DNA of 64,000 nucleotides from Leuctra nigra (GCA_934045905.1 OW203763.1:38701017-38765016), one strand, 5' to 3'. Positions 21,974-35,390 are shown, counted from the first letter of the stretch. The notes: a model not told the origin generated them from the sequence alone. Made by a program: numbers and translations.

Positions 21974-22806
21974 ATAAAGGCGTTCTTAAAATTGTATGCA
22001 TATCAAGAGCGGCAATCCACTTGAAAATAATTATTTAAATGATCAATAATTTTTATTGTGAAAGTAGGCAATAAAATAGTCGTTAGTATAATTTAAAATA
22101 TTATCTTAATTTTAGAATCTATAGCCCACATTGGCATAAGAAAAGCTATATTTCAGAGTATACTTAGGATTATTGCTATGCTTGAATCTACATGTTTTAT
22201 TATACCTAGCAAAGCTGAATTTATTATTTCAGCAATAATATTTGTCGAATTAGTCACCTTCACTTATGACAAAAATAATTTCCTCGTAATGCTTCGAGGT
22301 GTTTATTTGTTAAAGATTTAATGAACAATAATAAATTACATCATATCTTAATTGTTATTATAGGAATTGCAGACGGAAAGAGGAAGGGAAGGAATGTGGT
22401 TGAGCCTATAAACTTTCCGAATCCGAACATTTGCCAATATGGACTTGACTAATGACTAAGTAGTATACGAAAATCACGAAGAACAAAGTCAGGAATCAAA
22501 GGTGGACCTCTCGAGACAAGTTTGTTTCAATACTAAGTGTTTTGAATGTCCAATAAAGTTCATAATTTCGAACTCATGATTTGGTTTTGAATTATCACAT
22601 ACTGTCCGGAGACCCGAGCACCATTCTTGTGGATTGGACTGTGGAATATACCTTGATGACTGAGGCAAAAGTTGGGAAGATTCAACATCATTCCCGTACT
22701 TTCTTCATCAAAATAATTCACAGTCGCAAACTATTCTAGAGAAGTATAGTTTTACATACTTTTAATATTTCATGAATAAAAAGTCAAACCTATCTTTGGT
22801 CAAACT

Positions 22807-23893
22807 ACACTGTAATTTTATTTGTGAAATATTTGTATACAAAGCTTAGGAAAATTCCAAAAGTGTATGGGATTTTCCAAAAAACCCATTCAGTATGAGG
22901 ATTCCCATATTTCATATACAAATTTGTGAGTGCCCCAATAATTTGAAAATATTCCAAAGTCGTGTATGGAAAAATACACAAAATATATGTAATATCTTCA
23001 CAAATGCAGTGGAAATTCTCAGTTTAGCGATGGGCTAATATCCAGTAGAGAAGTATTTAGTTTCCGATAATTTGAAAATATTCCAAAGTCGTGTGTGGGG
23101 AAAGGCACAAATTAATATGTATAATCTTCAAAAATACAACGGAACTTATCAGTTTTGCGATGGGCTAAAATCCAGCAGAGACATCGTATAATTTCTAGTC
23201 ATTTAAAAATATTCCAATGGAATAAAATTAAAAAATATTTTAGGAAATATTATTCCTAGTACGTGTATGTATATTTCGATTATTTCCCTCAACACCATTC
23301 AAAACCTCATCATTCAAATTAACTCAAAGCAAGTCCAAGCCGGCATCACCCTCAGCTGTCCAGATGGTCCAGTGGTTAGAGCATTCGTCTACTAATCCGA
23401 AGAACGTGAGTTCGAGGCTCGTCCGGGTCATCATAATTTGTATTTGTATAATTGATCATAAATGTAACTAACTGTCTCTTGAACTCCATTCACTGAATTT
23501 AAATATGTGTTAAACTCAAGGAGTTATCAAATTAAACTTTAGAATTTTTGAGCGAGCTGACTAAATAATTCGGATATTTCCCCATTTGTGTAGAGAATTT
23601 TACCATACACGACTTTGGAAAATGTTCGGGGTTTTTCTGTATTCAAACAAACGAGCTGGTTTTTATCCAGACCATATCATCTGAAATATCTCAAACATGT
23701 GCTGCAAATATCCATTTGTGTGGGTGATTTTACCATACACGACTTAGGAAAATTATCAATACATTTGAAATTATACGATGTTGTAACAACGTAACTTTCA
23801 TTATTTATGTATACGAAACATATCAAAAGTGTATTTGGTAACAGGGTTGCCCCATACAAATTAGGAAAAACACATTCTTTTTTTAACAGTGTA
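22807..23893. mobile_element. TACACTGT-ended DNA element containing an inserted tRNA-like SINE
   Basis: The left end CTACACTGTAATTTTA and right end TTTAACAGTGTATAG are short inverted repeats. Inside, the block AATTTGAAAATATTCCAAAG and its ACGACTT extension occurs repeatedly in direct and inverted form. A tRNA-like segment (23355-23430) interrupts it. No transposase is seen. Confidence 0.55.
23355..23430 (+). mobile_element. tRNA-like SINE head inside the TACACTGT element
   Basis: Box A-like GATGGTCCAGTGGTTAGAGC and box B-like GAGTTCGAGGC are correctly spaced, but the anticodon arm does not fold well. Read as a SINE head, not a tRNA gene. Confidence 0.55.
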
Positions 23894-24016
23894 TAGTGCA
23901 ACTATTAGGCATGACCGCCTCCTTCCCTCATTCCCTCGCTCTATCTCATTCCTGGTTCCTAATCTGAAAATTGTCTATTTTCTTGTCTTAATGAGGGCCG
24001 TGTGAAATTTAATTTT

Positions 24017-24320
24017 AAAAATGTGACAAGTGATAACCCTAAGTTTGTCTTTTATCTAATCATGATTAAAATGTGAGATCAATTGGTTAACGGGTTTCGT
24101 CTCCAGACTTCAATCGTATCGGAAATGTCATAGTTTTGAGTGGTTTTGTTGAATAACCGGCGCCTAATTAACAATGCAAGAAAGAAGCAAAAATGAAAAC
24201 GTACTACCGATAACCATAAAGCTATAACTAATATACAATCAGATCGATCATGTGAACATTCTATCAAAGTTACACCCACTTATGAAACAATTTTTCTCTC
24301 TCAATTTTCTGAAACGGCCG
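24017..24320 (-). mobile_element. foldback family F3, partial inverted copy
   Basis: Shares ATGTGACAAGTGATAACCCT, TCTAATCATGATTAAAATG and GGCGCC-containing blocks with 44690-45290 in the reverse orientation. Only one arm is present. Confidence 0.75.
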
Positions 24321-24568
24321 AGCGCTTGTGATCACCATGCAACAATAAATGCGCGCAAGCAACCTGCAATCAACAATGCATGCAGCTTTTCTGCCCAGAA
24401 TCATTAGTAAGCTCATTGTCTTTTACATTTATCATCGACAGCAGATCATGTTTATGAGATCAGCAGACCAACACCTAAAATCCCCACCCTTTAAGCTAAT
24501 TGCCAAACTTGAAAAGAGAAACACGTAATTATTACAAGAGTCCGAAAGTAAAATTAATCTAATTTAAC

Positions 24569-24831
24569 CATAGACATTTATACTCACTGGAACGCAGTGT
24601 GTATAAATGTCATTTATACACACTGGAACGCAGTGTGTATAAATGTCATTTATACTCACTGGAACGCAGTGTGTATAAATGTCATTTATACACACTGGAA
24701 CGCAGTGTGTATAAATGACATTTATACACACTGGAACGCAGTGTGTATAAATGACATTTATACTCACTGGAACGCAGTGTGTAAAAATGACATTTATACT
24801 CACTGGAACGCAGTGAGTATAAATGTCTATG
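24569..24831. repeat. 36-bp tandem array of hairpins (7 units) inside a palindrome
   Basis: Each 36-bp unit contains TTTATACACACTG and CAGTGTGTATAAA around GAACG, a 13-bp stem with a 5-nt loop. The whole array is bracketed by ATAGACATTTATACTCACTG and its complement, so it looks like one palindromic MITE expanded internally. Open frames on both strands are artefacts of the repeat. Confidence 0.95.
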
Positions 24832-25044
24832 ATTTAACATTTTCCTATCGAATACTTCTCTGTAAAATAGTAAATAAGACCATAAGCATAGATCTTGTAT
24901 TGCTATTTTTAGCGAGGGGTCTTTTGGTCTTTTGGCACTTTCTGACTCACCTGTATGAAACATCAATCCTAAATTTGTGCTTGCGACACAGTTTTATGAT
25001 TTAATTTTATTTAAGTCCTAAAACACAACAACTCTTATTGTTCC

Positions 25045-25122
25045 GCCGATGACGGGAATCGAACTGGGTCTCCCGAATGAGAATACAGTGCTTGATGTAC
25101 TGAGCCAACCGTCTAGATGAAT
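25045..25122 (-). mobile_element. tRNA-like SINE head
   Basis: The minus strand has GGTTGGCTCAGTACATCAAG (box A) and CAGTTCGATTCCCGTC (box B). No proper cloverleaf could be drawn and the body is lost. Confidence 0.6.
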
Positions 25123-25502
25123 GTCACGTCAAGTTAGTTCTCGGAGACAGAGGTCATTGGACGCGACACTTAATCTCAATTGCTCGAAAATAATTATAAT
25201 TATTAACACCAGGAGTCATTGATACTTGGCAGAATCAAATTAATCCATCATTAAGTGGTAATCAACTCATTAATGAATGAGGTGAAATCACTGATATAGC
25301 ATTTGGATTGCGCATAATATATGCGCGTGAAGTCAATATTTTCTAAGTCGTCGCCGTAAGAACTTTGTGGATTTCTAGCAAAACTATAAAGTTCCAATTG
25401 CAATAGCTACTCTACAATACAGGACAATACACACACTACAAGACTCAGGACTCAGGACTTGTAGACTCAGGGTTTGAATGACCGACTATAAAATTACTAA
25501 AA

Positions 25503-25698
25503 TAAACACTAAAATAAATTAAAATAAAATTTATTTTTTTAACATTGGCCCACATTTTCAAAGAATATTCCAGGTTCACATACTTTCATGATTTTTTTCT
25601 TGCAATTTTAGTTAACTATGTAACTAGTTTTAATAACTATAACTAAAATATGGGCCAATGTTATAAAAATACATTTAATTTTAATTTATTTTAGTGTT
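25503..25698. repeat. hairpin element, arms about 55 bp
   Basis: AACACTAAAATAAATTAAAA near 25505 and its complement near 25695 form the outer stem. AACATTGGCCCACATTTT pairs with AAAATATGGGCCAATGTT nearer the loop. AT-rich and non-coding; probably a small MITE. Confidence 0.8.
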
Positions 25699-25714
25699 TC
25701 ACTTTCTGCATCTA

Positions 25715-25885
25715 ATGATATGAAGAAGAATGTATGGATGGAACTTGGAAGGTGGGAACCTATATAGGTCGCATCCTATAGTAGAGAACCTTCCCAACAT
25801 TTGCCTCTCGCCTGGACTGAGGGAATTTAACCAGGTAAAGTGCAAGTCCAGACTCCAGAGCATTCGCCTGGGACAACTTCCAATT
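25715..25885 (-). mobile_element. tRNA-derived SINE, minus-strand copy
   Basis: Contains the family body (ATAGTAGAGAACCTTCCCAA) and the anticodon-arm region (GTGCAAGTCCAGACTCCAGA), both as reverse complements. Box B is eroded. Confidence 0.65.
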
Positions 25886-26149
25886 CCAAGCTTTTGGATC
25901 AAAATCGGAGAAGACGTATAAGTTTCAACCAATCACAACCTAATTATAACATATCCTTGGAATCACGATGAACCACGATCAGGATAGTCGGTCATTCGAC
26001 TCGAACCCTGCGTATAGTGTGGGTATTGTCGTGTAGAGCGAGGTGTAGAGTAACTATTGCAACTGAGCTATGGATGACATAATTGATAGACAATATTGCA
26101 TGCGATTTCCAGCATGAAAAGTGATGCGTGGAAATGTTCTCATTATACC

Positions 26150-28420
26150 CTGGTAACCGGAAGTTGATATCAGTGATTGTTTGTCAACGGAAGTGAAGGT
26201 TGAGTAATCCAGCCCCCGCCACACTTGCCGCGGTCACGTGTCAGTGGGAGTAGCACGTGTGTACTTGCCTCTTGCATCATGCACTCAGTGCCAGATCATC
26301 TCAACAGCGCATGTCAAAGATAGATAGTTCGTCGTCTGAGTCATGAGCGGTATGTGGTCGAGTTGTCATGTCTGAGGGTCGTTCTCTAGGGAGTAGGGAA
26401 GATGGCAACATAACCGTTTTTTTATTTATGAATTGAATTGTGTACATCAATCAACACATTATTAGTGAAATATATTTGAACTCGGATTATTTTGCATATT
26501 TTAATTTCCAGTATTTTTTTTAATGATACGCATTTTTCATAACATTAATTGAAATATTTGGGCAGATGTTCTGTACCTTTTTAAATCAAAATCACGCCGG
26601 TGCAAATTTTCTACGATTGTATATTTAGTTTCTTCCCACAGCGTCGATGACGTCTCTGACAAATTATTATTTACCCCCCCCCCCCCCCCCTCCCCAGAAG
26701 TGACTGATAAGCACGATCCATTTAGATTTAAGGGGGTCTCGGGGGTCGAGCCCCCAGGATGCCCGAAGAGTGATTTTTTGACACATGATAAATCAGTTTG
26801 GGGCGCTAAAATTGCCACAATTGGTGGCATAAATGGTATATTCAGGGGTTGCGATGAGAGCCATCGCCCCCCCCCCCCCCCCACCCCTCCCCTCCCCGGC
26901 CACTATTCACGAAGCTGTGTTAAGTTGAGTTACTTCGTAGTGCCATTTAACCCATAAGGAATAACATTGACGTCTAAATATATTTTAGAAATACTGGGAA
27001 ATACAACATTTTTTCGGGGCTCTACACCCTCCACAATGTTTTCTTTCGCATTCGCTTTTCCAGAACAAAAATAAATTTTACCCAATTTTACCAAATGGCT
27101 TTTTGAGACCGCCCCCTCCCCCCCCCCCCCCCCCCCACACAAGAACTAGATCAAGATCCGCCACTGGCTAGAGACTGACTTGTGGACGCAGATGACAATG
27201 ACATGATGTCATAATGACTGACTCACATGCGTCCTGTCCAAGTCTTCTTGCAGACGCGATAAAACACGACATGTTGTTCGCTTGTCAGAGGTTTCCACTT
27301 TCCACCCACTGATAAGCTCCGACCAAGTCAGCACTCTATAGGCACCAGGCACACTAGTCACCACTAGCAGCTCATTCCTTTGCACTTGAAAACACTTGGA
27401 ACTAGTTCAATACCGCAGCATAACCCAGACACTCTTTCATACAGTCCAAGAGTTCAGAAAAAAAAACATTACTTGGCTGTAAACTTGTAACCATTGAATG
27501 ACAAAGCTATAATCCGACTTCAATGAAAATAATACACCACACAATATAGTTTTAGTTTCATTATAAAAAAGTTAAAAAAGATATACATTTTGGGTTGATA
27601 GGTACTAGTAAAGCAGTTATTATACAAATTAGGTACGTAAATAGATTATGAGGAACCAACATTTAGGTAGGAAGAATTGAAAACAGTAAGTTTTGGAGAA
27701 GTTTCAAATTTCAATACCACAGTATAATTTAGTTTATAAGAATACACGAGATAAGAGCAAATATAAGTCATTACTCATTATTAAAACATTGTATACCTCA
27801 ACATCAAATAAGAATCATTGTTGAGATAGGTTGAGATTTAAAATAAACAGATAAAAAATAGATTTTAAATTGGTGGACACTTCAATATTTTAATTTTATT
27901 CTGAATTATTCGTTTTTGTTTGCCATTGACATTTCAAGCAGAAACTATGAAATACACACTGTATTTCATACACTGAAATGCACTCCTTTTGTGTCACCCT
28001 AATTAAAGAACTCGCTAGCGAGTCAAAATATTACGTAACTACTTACCAATGAATAACTCTTCTTGTACTTCCCAAGAACGAAACGAAAATAACAATATAA
28101 GTACCTATTGGATATATTCCAATCGCATGTGTAACACAAGTACGGTTTGAACACGTGAAAGAGATCTGACAGCTAAGTCCAGTATGAAGTGAGAGCCGTG
28201 AATTGAACTGAATGTCAAACGTGCTTGTTGTTTTGATAACTGGTGTAGTGTGAGACAGACTGAATGCCAGACATAGGGTGGTGAACAGCTGTTTTCAAAG
28301 CCATCTGGCGTTAGCTTCCCAAGTCCCGATTACAACACGGACGGACGTCCGGAATCCCAACCAATCCCAGACCAGATCGATATCCGAGCGAAATACAAAA
28401 TATAGAACGTTTTACATGCA
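26150..28420. other. unique, locally GC-richer segments and poly-C tracts; function unknown
   Basis: Three segments (about 26150-26400, 27170-27450, 28150-28410) look single copy and less AT-rich, and could be leader exons or regulatory DNA. One holds TGAGTCAG, an AP-1-like word, on the minus strand near 27220. Between them, poly-C runs at 26672-26691, 26867-26882 and 27118-27137 sit within diverged repeats that include GGGGTCGAGCCCC. I see no reading frame to assign. Confidence 0.3.
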
Positions 28421-29031
28421 CTTTGTTCGCTAGACAGCGCACTTGTGTAGTACTTTTATGAATTTTCTGACGCAGTTTGACAATAAATTATACTGGATTC
28501 CTAATAATCACAGCCGTGCAAAAAAAACAGGTCCAATTCTAATAAAATAACCTGCCCACCGACTTAATCCAAGGTGATCAGGCGCTAATACATAAATTCG
28601 CATAGTTGCTAATAAAATGTTCATGAAAGAAGACTACCCGCTCTTAGCATCACATCATATAAAAATCTTGTGCATGTCTCAAAAAACACTTTGTTATAGT
28701 ACCTAATAGACGTGATGAAAATAATCATGAATCCGGGAACGAATGAACATTATTACAATATGTAGGATCATGTATGTATGCATGTAAATATAAAATTCAA
28801 CAGACTGTTAAATTTTATAAATATAAATATAAAATATAAATATAAATATATAATGTAACAGACTGTTACATTTTATAACTCCTTGTGCAGTATACGGGAA
28901 ATTTCATTTTCTGGAGTGCGCAAACTCTAAAACAACATACGGTTAAATCGTTCCCACTGTACCTTTACTCTTCTAATCTACCAAAATACACTTCCAGTGT
29001 TAGAATTCATAATCCATAGTAGTTCAATAAC
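28421..29031. other. no recognised feature
   Basis: AT-rich. A short ATAAATATAAAT-like simple repeat lies at 28815-28850 and TTAAATTTTATAA-type direct repeats flank it. Nothing codable. Confidence 0.4.
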
Positions 29032-29039
29032 TTCCTATG

Positions 29040-29942
29040 CAGACATGGGCAGTATCTAGATACTTGTATCTTAAGATACGTATCTTAGATACATTTGTAT
29101 CTTGTATCTAGTATTTTAAATACATGAGCCAAATGTATCTGTATCTTGTATTTTAAATACCCATTTCTAAAGTATTTTGTATCATTTTTGAAGATTTAAA
29201 ATACAAGATACATTTTTATGCGCCTAGAATTTCAAAGATAGCTTGATCTCTTGCTTGATTTCAAACAAGCATCAAATAATACACGTTGCCGTATTGAATC
29301 GATCAAGAAAATGAAATATGAGTTTGATCAGAATTATCGAAGACCGTTTTCATTTTTCAGCCTATCAGGAGATATTTATTTAAATTTTAACCAACAAATG
29401 GATTTCAAAAAAATTAGGTTCTTGAAACAGAAAAGGTTGTCTCTACATGTGTGCAAAATTTCAGCTCGATCAAAGAAAAACTCTGACCTGTATAGCCAAA
29501 ATATGAGTTTGATCAGTTTTATCGAAGACATTGTCATTTTTCAACCTACCATCAGGAGATGTTTATTTAAATTTTAGTCAAAGAATGGATTTCAAAAAAT
29601 TTTGGGGTCTGCAAACAGAAAAGGTTGTCTCCACATGTGTGCAAAATTTCAGATCGATCGAAGAAAAACTGTGACTTGTATATCGTCAGGCAGAAAAAAA
29701 AAACACACAAAAAAAACAGAGGTCTGTGCCAAAAGAGCCAAAAGGAGACGCTCGCTTCGCTCGCTCAAAAAAGGATCTTTAAATGTATCTTTTTTTAAGT
29801 ATCTAAAGATACTATCTTGTATCTTGTATTTTAAATACATCTCTAAAATGTATCTTGTATCTTGTATTTTAGATACCCAAATTAAAAGTATCAGTATCTT
29901 GTATTCCAAATATATTGAAACAGAGTATTTTGCCCATGTCTG
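29040..29942. mobile_element. non-autonomous hAT-type element with 8-bp target site duplication
   Basis: Terminal inverted repeats CAGACATGGGCA and TGCCCATGTCTG are flanked by a perfect 8-bp direct repeat, TTCCTATG, at 29032-29039 and 29943-29950, the hallmark of hAT insertion. Sub-terminal regions are dense in GTATCTTGTATTTTAAATAC words. The interior holds a diverged tandem duplication of about 185 bp (29316-29475 and 29501-29662). No transposase frame. Confidence 0.92.
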
Positions 29943-29950
29943 TTCCTATG

Positions 29951-32900
29951 CTTAAAATGTATTGTTATTTTGATTGGCGAGTGTTTCTTTGCTTAATTTA
30001 TTGATTACAAACCCTAGAATTCCGAAACCAAGAAGCGCCTGACATCTGTAAAGAAGACTGTGAACTAAAAGCGCGGGAAATGCAAGAGAGTTAGAACATG
30101 GTTAGAACGTTCTATTATGACGCAATCGCATGCGTATTGCGTATTGTACATACCAAATCCTTGTTCTGTGGGTGTTATTTATCCTTTGTAATAACGCTTT
30201 TTATGTTTACTTTAAAAGTATGTAGCCTCCAAGACTACCTATATCTACTGAAATTGAATAAATCAGAGTACGGATCGTTAATGATTTACAAAATAAAATA
30301 ATTATCTACGCATTGTTATTTATTTAGTGCATTTACGTAGATTAAGTTTAGATGCAAGAAGTTTTAATGTTTAAATCTCAATTATTTTGAATTATTGTGT
30401 TTATGTATTGTTCCTTTTGCCCACTGCTTTTCAGTACTTCGACTGCTATTTTTTCAAGAACATTAATTCTTAAACGTTTCCATATATATCTTACTTTTTT
30501 AAATACTTTAGTTCCATTAGTTCTTAAATGTTTAATATCTATTCTTATTTCTTCTCTTCACGATCATCTTTATAACAGTGAAGCTTCGGTATCCTTTATC
30601 CAGATTTTTGGGATTTGCTTTTATTAATTTATTCATATTGTATACAAATTGAAATAGTAAGTAATTTTAATTAATTTAAATGTAATTGTAATGTATTATT
30701 GATTAGTAAGCTGGATTTTAGTCAACCATGTTTATGGACAGCCGTCAATAAATTGATTTTCTCTATGCAATTTTGTGCCCAACGATAAGGTAACATATCC
30801 CAATTATTTCACCTTGATTTTAGTTAATTTGGATAAATTTTGTATTTCTAAGTGCTAAAAAAATAATGTCCAATCAAGATGTAAATATGCACACACTCTA
30901 TTTTAAATAGTTACAATGGTTCAAAAGATAATACTATTTAAATAACAAGAATTTACCTCTGGTATGCACATAAATTGCAGCGTGCTTGCTGGGATGCGCA
31001 AAGACAGTAATTGTATTATGCAAATAATAATTGTTTTATGGGGACTTTCATTGTAAACCATGTAAATAAAGGATAAAAGCAACTCGTATGAACTAGGTAT
31101 GGAATTATTAATGTAAAATCGTATAATGTATATTGTCTTGAATAGGAAATTATTGTTTGATGTTGTTTACTTGAGATGAGAACAAGACGGAAGAATGACA
31201 CTAATCAAATGATGAGACAATAGAATACATAGTTTTAAAAACAGCAGCCAAGTAACCTCTATTAGAAAATATAAACTTCGGCAATGAAAGTAAGTTGTTC
31301 TGAAGGAGAGAAATCGACTTGTTAATTCGAAAACGACCAAATTTAAAAATGGGATTTTGCGTAGGATATTGTGTATTATAAAGTAACAATACGGAAACAA
31401 AATTACAGTGCAGAAGTTTATTAGCCAAATATCCAAATTTTCTATAATAACACTAAGAATCATTTTTGAGTTAATGTGCTCACTTACCGTTTGCAAATGT
31501 ATTTTTTCTATCTTCTATTTTTCTATATTTTTTATGACTTCGCTTCTGTTTTGTTATCAGATGCACGGGAAGAATCTGATAACGACTCATTTGCATATCT
31601 CTTGAGTGAGGTAGAAGTATGGTAGAAGAAAGTCCAATGTATCGATTTTGCGCTGCACATTTTTGATTTTGGAATCATGTAAGCTCATCATCATTGAAAT
31701 TTGACTGAAGTCAACAATAGAGATATTGAAGTATTCTCTTATAAAAAGTATCGAGTCATCAAACCCTTAAGATTGGATAAGAACGTGTAAGGCGTGATAA
31801 GCGAGCACCAGTACGTGCTCGAACCGAAATTCCCTCACAAAATACAGGAATCGTCCAAATCCAACTGATAAATAGCTTATCTATACACTCAGGAGGTTGG
31901 ATTGCTTATAAGTTGTATGTTTTGAAAATTACACTTGGACTCAATTTTACAACTAGGAAAACGCTCTGTGTAACGCGTTGATAAGCGAGCCTTCCCATTG
32001 CATGCGAATTTGAAAGTTTCTGCTCTACAAATCTTGGAAAGAGGCGAAACGAAATGCATCAACAAAGGAGCAGTTAAATAAACCTGGCATTTCTATCACG
32101 AAACTTGACAAATATAATATCCAAGAACGCATAAAATTTAAAACACACAGACGACACAGACTTTTAACGACAGATTACTCTGAAAATTTACAAAAATACA
32201 ACTAAAATGATTGTCCATGGCCATGCAAAATTTGAAGTTATTATGTCAAGCGTCCAGTTTAAATTTCAAAAAAAACACAGGATCATGTTCAACAACTTAT
32301 CACGAGGCCACTTGAATTACAATACCTATAGTAGGTATATGCAAAATTGCAGGCCGATTTTTTGAACGGGCTGGCGAAAGCGAGCCTTGAAAATGCATGA
32401 CGGCCAGTGGCCACAACTTCTATCACTTTCTCGATTGTTTTGTAATTATCAACACGATTATATCTTATTAACATTGAAAACACTAACAGTTCACTATTAT
32501 TACGTTTCAAATTCATAAACACATGTATTTTAGTGAAAATTCGCGTGAAATATCAATTACAACACTTTCTGACAGTTCAGAAAAACTGACGTTTCCCAAC
32601 TTGTAAAATGTTGGTTTACACCGGCCATCTTGGACATCGGCCTGGTGGATGTCAGTCGGCGGAACCAAGCTGAACATGTAGTCAGCCATGCAGTTATGTA
32701 GGAGGCAGTGAAATTGGACCACCGAGCGCCAATGAGTATGAGACGGTCGGCATACCCGCGAACACCCGGACGAAGACGTCTTATGAAGAATTTATCATTG
32801 ACGATCGGAAGTTCGGAAATACTACTCTTTCCGAAAACATCAGTTTTCGAGCGGCAATTTTGAAATGTGGAACGATCTACAAAAACTGACGATTCCTAAC

Positions 32901-33288
32901 TTGTAAAATCCAATACAAATCAATATAACTTGTGTTATTGAAAACAACAGTGTGTAAAATCATCCATGGTAAAATCCTGTCACCACAGTAAGCTTACTTA
33001 CTAATACTTTAATACTGTTTTTAATTTAAACACGTGGATTTTGGTGAAAATTCAAATGCAATATTGAGAATACGTAGGTACACATTGAGACCCAGAAATT
33101 TCAAATTAACATTTGAAATCCATTTGAATGGCAGCCCGCTTATGGAACCATCCCATCATTTGCCTCTCGAAACAACGAAATAATTCAGTAATCAGTAGGT
33201 ACTGGAGCCAACATTCTGATCATTATTAAAATAGGGACGTGTAGCGTAAATAAGAACATTTAATCTAGGATGTTATAATAATTTTGGT
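29951..33288. other. no recognised gene or element
   Basis: Mostly AT-rich. Two diverged copies of an AACGCTCTGTGTAACGCGTT/GATAAGCGAGC repeat lie near 31790 and 31960, with relatives near 41650 and 43385. A direct repeat with AAAACTGACG and CAACTTGTAAAATG occurs at 32581 and, diverged, at 32881. Hydrophobic short frames around 30100-31600 come from A/T composition. Confidence 0.4.
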
Positions 33289-33520
33289 AGGTACACTCGA
33301 CAATTCATAAAACGGTATTTGAACGAAACAGATTGGCTGCATGGTCAGGTTCATTGACAATCAATCCTTGTTATTATCAATGAAATCAGAGCTCACCTAC
33401 TAGAGGCAATGCTAGAGGTAGATGACGAGTAAGTATAGACTTCATCTGATGATGCCATCACATTTTTTTCAGACAATCCATTTCTTTTAAATACAGTTTT
33501 ATGAATTGTCGAGTGTACCT
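33289..33520 (+). mobile_element. MITE family A, copy 5 (best-preserved ends)
   Basis: AGGTACACTCGACAATTCAT and its exact complement form the termini. The inverted repeat continues with a few mismatches for about 48 bp. The 232-bp element has no reading frame. This copy defines the family ends best. Confidence 0.92.
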
Positions 33521-33664
33521 GAACTTATAATGAAATAAGTTGAATTTGAATAGAGAATAGCACACAACTAATCACTAACCTCTTGACACTAATAACAATC
33601 ACTCCGTATAATCACTACAACAGATATATTACAAAAACCTTCAATACAGTTACGAGGTATACGT

Positions 33665-33895
33665 TGGTCCGCCAAGTTGGCTCAGGTAGCAACGCTCTGC
33701 ACTTATACTCTGAAGGCCCCGGGCTCGATTACCGGCCGCGGTTGTCCTTCTCTCAGTCGTGAAGTAAATTCTGGGAAGGTTCCCACTTGGCAATGCCTCA
33801 TTCGTCTCCTAACGCATTCTGTATCATCTCTCAATCATCATAATCATACAGTTGTAGCCAGTAGCGTAGTTGACGACGAGGTGCTAATGGGAATA
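33665..33895 (+). mobile_element. tRNA-derived SINE, copy
   Basis: AGTTGGCTCAGGTAGCAACG (box A region) and GGGCTCGATTACCGG (box B region) head the element. GTCCTTCTCTCAGTCG and the GTAGCCAGTAGCGTAG tail follow. Confidence 0.8.
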
Positions 33896-34017
33896 TCATT
33901 CATAGCCGAATCAGTATAATGACTGTATAATCTGATTATTATTGTCATCATCATTCAGTGCATTGCATATCACACCCAGGATGACTCGTGTACACAGCAG
34001 TGCTCTGTTGGTTATTC

Positions 34018-34769
34018 ATTCATGTTTATAACATTTCATCACCAGCACACGATCAATTCATTCATGTCTACAACATTTCATCACCAGCACACGATCAATT
34101 CATTCATGTCTACAACATTTCATCACCAGCACACGATCAATTCATTCATGTCTACAACATTTCATCACCAGCACACGATCAATTCATTCATGTCTACAAC
34201 ATTTCATCACCAGCACATGATCAATTCATTCATGTCTACAACATTTCATCACCAGCACACGATCAATTCATTCATGTCTACAACATTTCATCACCAGCAC
34301 ATGATCAATTCATTCATGTCTACAACATTTCATCACCAGCACACGATCAATTCATTCTGTCTACAACATTTCATCACCAGCACACGATCAATTCATTCAT
34401 GTCTACAACATTTCATCACCAGCACATGATCAATTCATTCATGTCTACAACATTTCATCACCAGCACACGATCAATTCATTCATGTCTACGACATTACAT
34501 CACCAGCACATGATCAATTCATTCATGTCTACAACATTTCATCACCAGCACACGATCAATTCATTCATGTCTACGACATTTCATCACCAGCACACGATCA
34601 ATTCATTCATGTCTACAACATTTCATCACCAGCACACGATCAATTCATTCATGTCTACAACATTTCATCACCAGCACACGATCAATTCATTCTGTCTACA
34701 TTTCATCACCAGCACACGATCAATTCATTCATGTCTACAACATTTCATCACCAGCACACGATCAATTCA
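34018..34769 (+). repeat. 42-bp tandem array, about 18 copies
   Basis: The unit contains TTCATCACCAGCACACGATC and ATTCATTCATGTCTACAACA. Because 42 is divisible by three, it opens a 265-codon frame of 14-residue repeats, but one-base losses shift the phase and there is no other gene-like feature. One extra unit stands alone at 39015-39060. Confidence 0.97.
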
Positions 34770-35030
34770 TCTAGTCGGGCGCTAGCTCGACGCTGCCAAG
34801 CACCGCTCTAATACAACGTGCGAGCTACTACCAGAGACTTATACCGCAACGGCTTAAGTGGTCGAAACGAGGTGTCGACAGGCATACATGCAGTGAGAAA
34901 TGAAAGTTGAAAATCATGGTTATCGGGTATATTTAGCCACCTGACAACACCTAACCAAATATCAAAGTGCTGCGTTCATCCCTTCGGGGTGAATTTTGGG
35001 CCTCAAACATGCAAGGATTGACTTTCATGG

Positions 35031-35063
<33 letters not shown>

Positions 35064-35390
35064 AGCTAGTTAGGCACGTCGTTTTGCTTGCCCTTTTCTA
35101 CAGATTGCACGGTTTGGTCTAGAGAGTTGAAATTTGGTAGACACATAGAGTCCCCCTTCTCACGCGTACTTCTGAAAGAAAATCTGAAATATTTTGACCG
35201 GAAGTGAATTTATCCAATTTTAAATTTAAATTTTTTTCAAAAGTCAAACGGGTCCATCGACAGTTTTGAAATTTGGCAACATTAAAGACAATGTATTGCT
35301 AGACACTCCACTTCAAGAAAAAACAAAAATTTCAAACCGGAAGTGGAAAATTTATCAATATTAAGCGTTCCGCTCTTCCCCTTCATCTAC
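34770..35390 (+). mobile_element. repeat family F4, copy 1
   Basis: Begins CTAGTCGGGCGCTAGCTCGA. An inverted copy ending in the complement of this terminus lies at 57337-57960, which fixes one element end exactly. It contains (GGCT)n at 35030-35070 and CCGGAAGTG blocks like family F1. Non-coding. Confidence 0.8.

Noticed and set aside
30098..31605. Several hydrophobic short frames that could suggest chemoreceptor exons
   Set aside because: They overlap on both strands, lack receptor motifs and consensus splice sites, and fit A/T-rich composition.
34018..34785. 265-codon plus-strand frame of 14-residue repeats
   Set aside because: It is the translation of a 42-bp tandem array. A second frame is equally open, indels change phase, and there is no start context, splice site or known domain.
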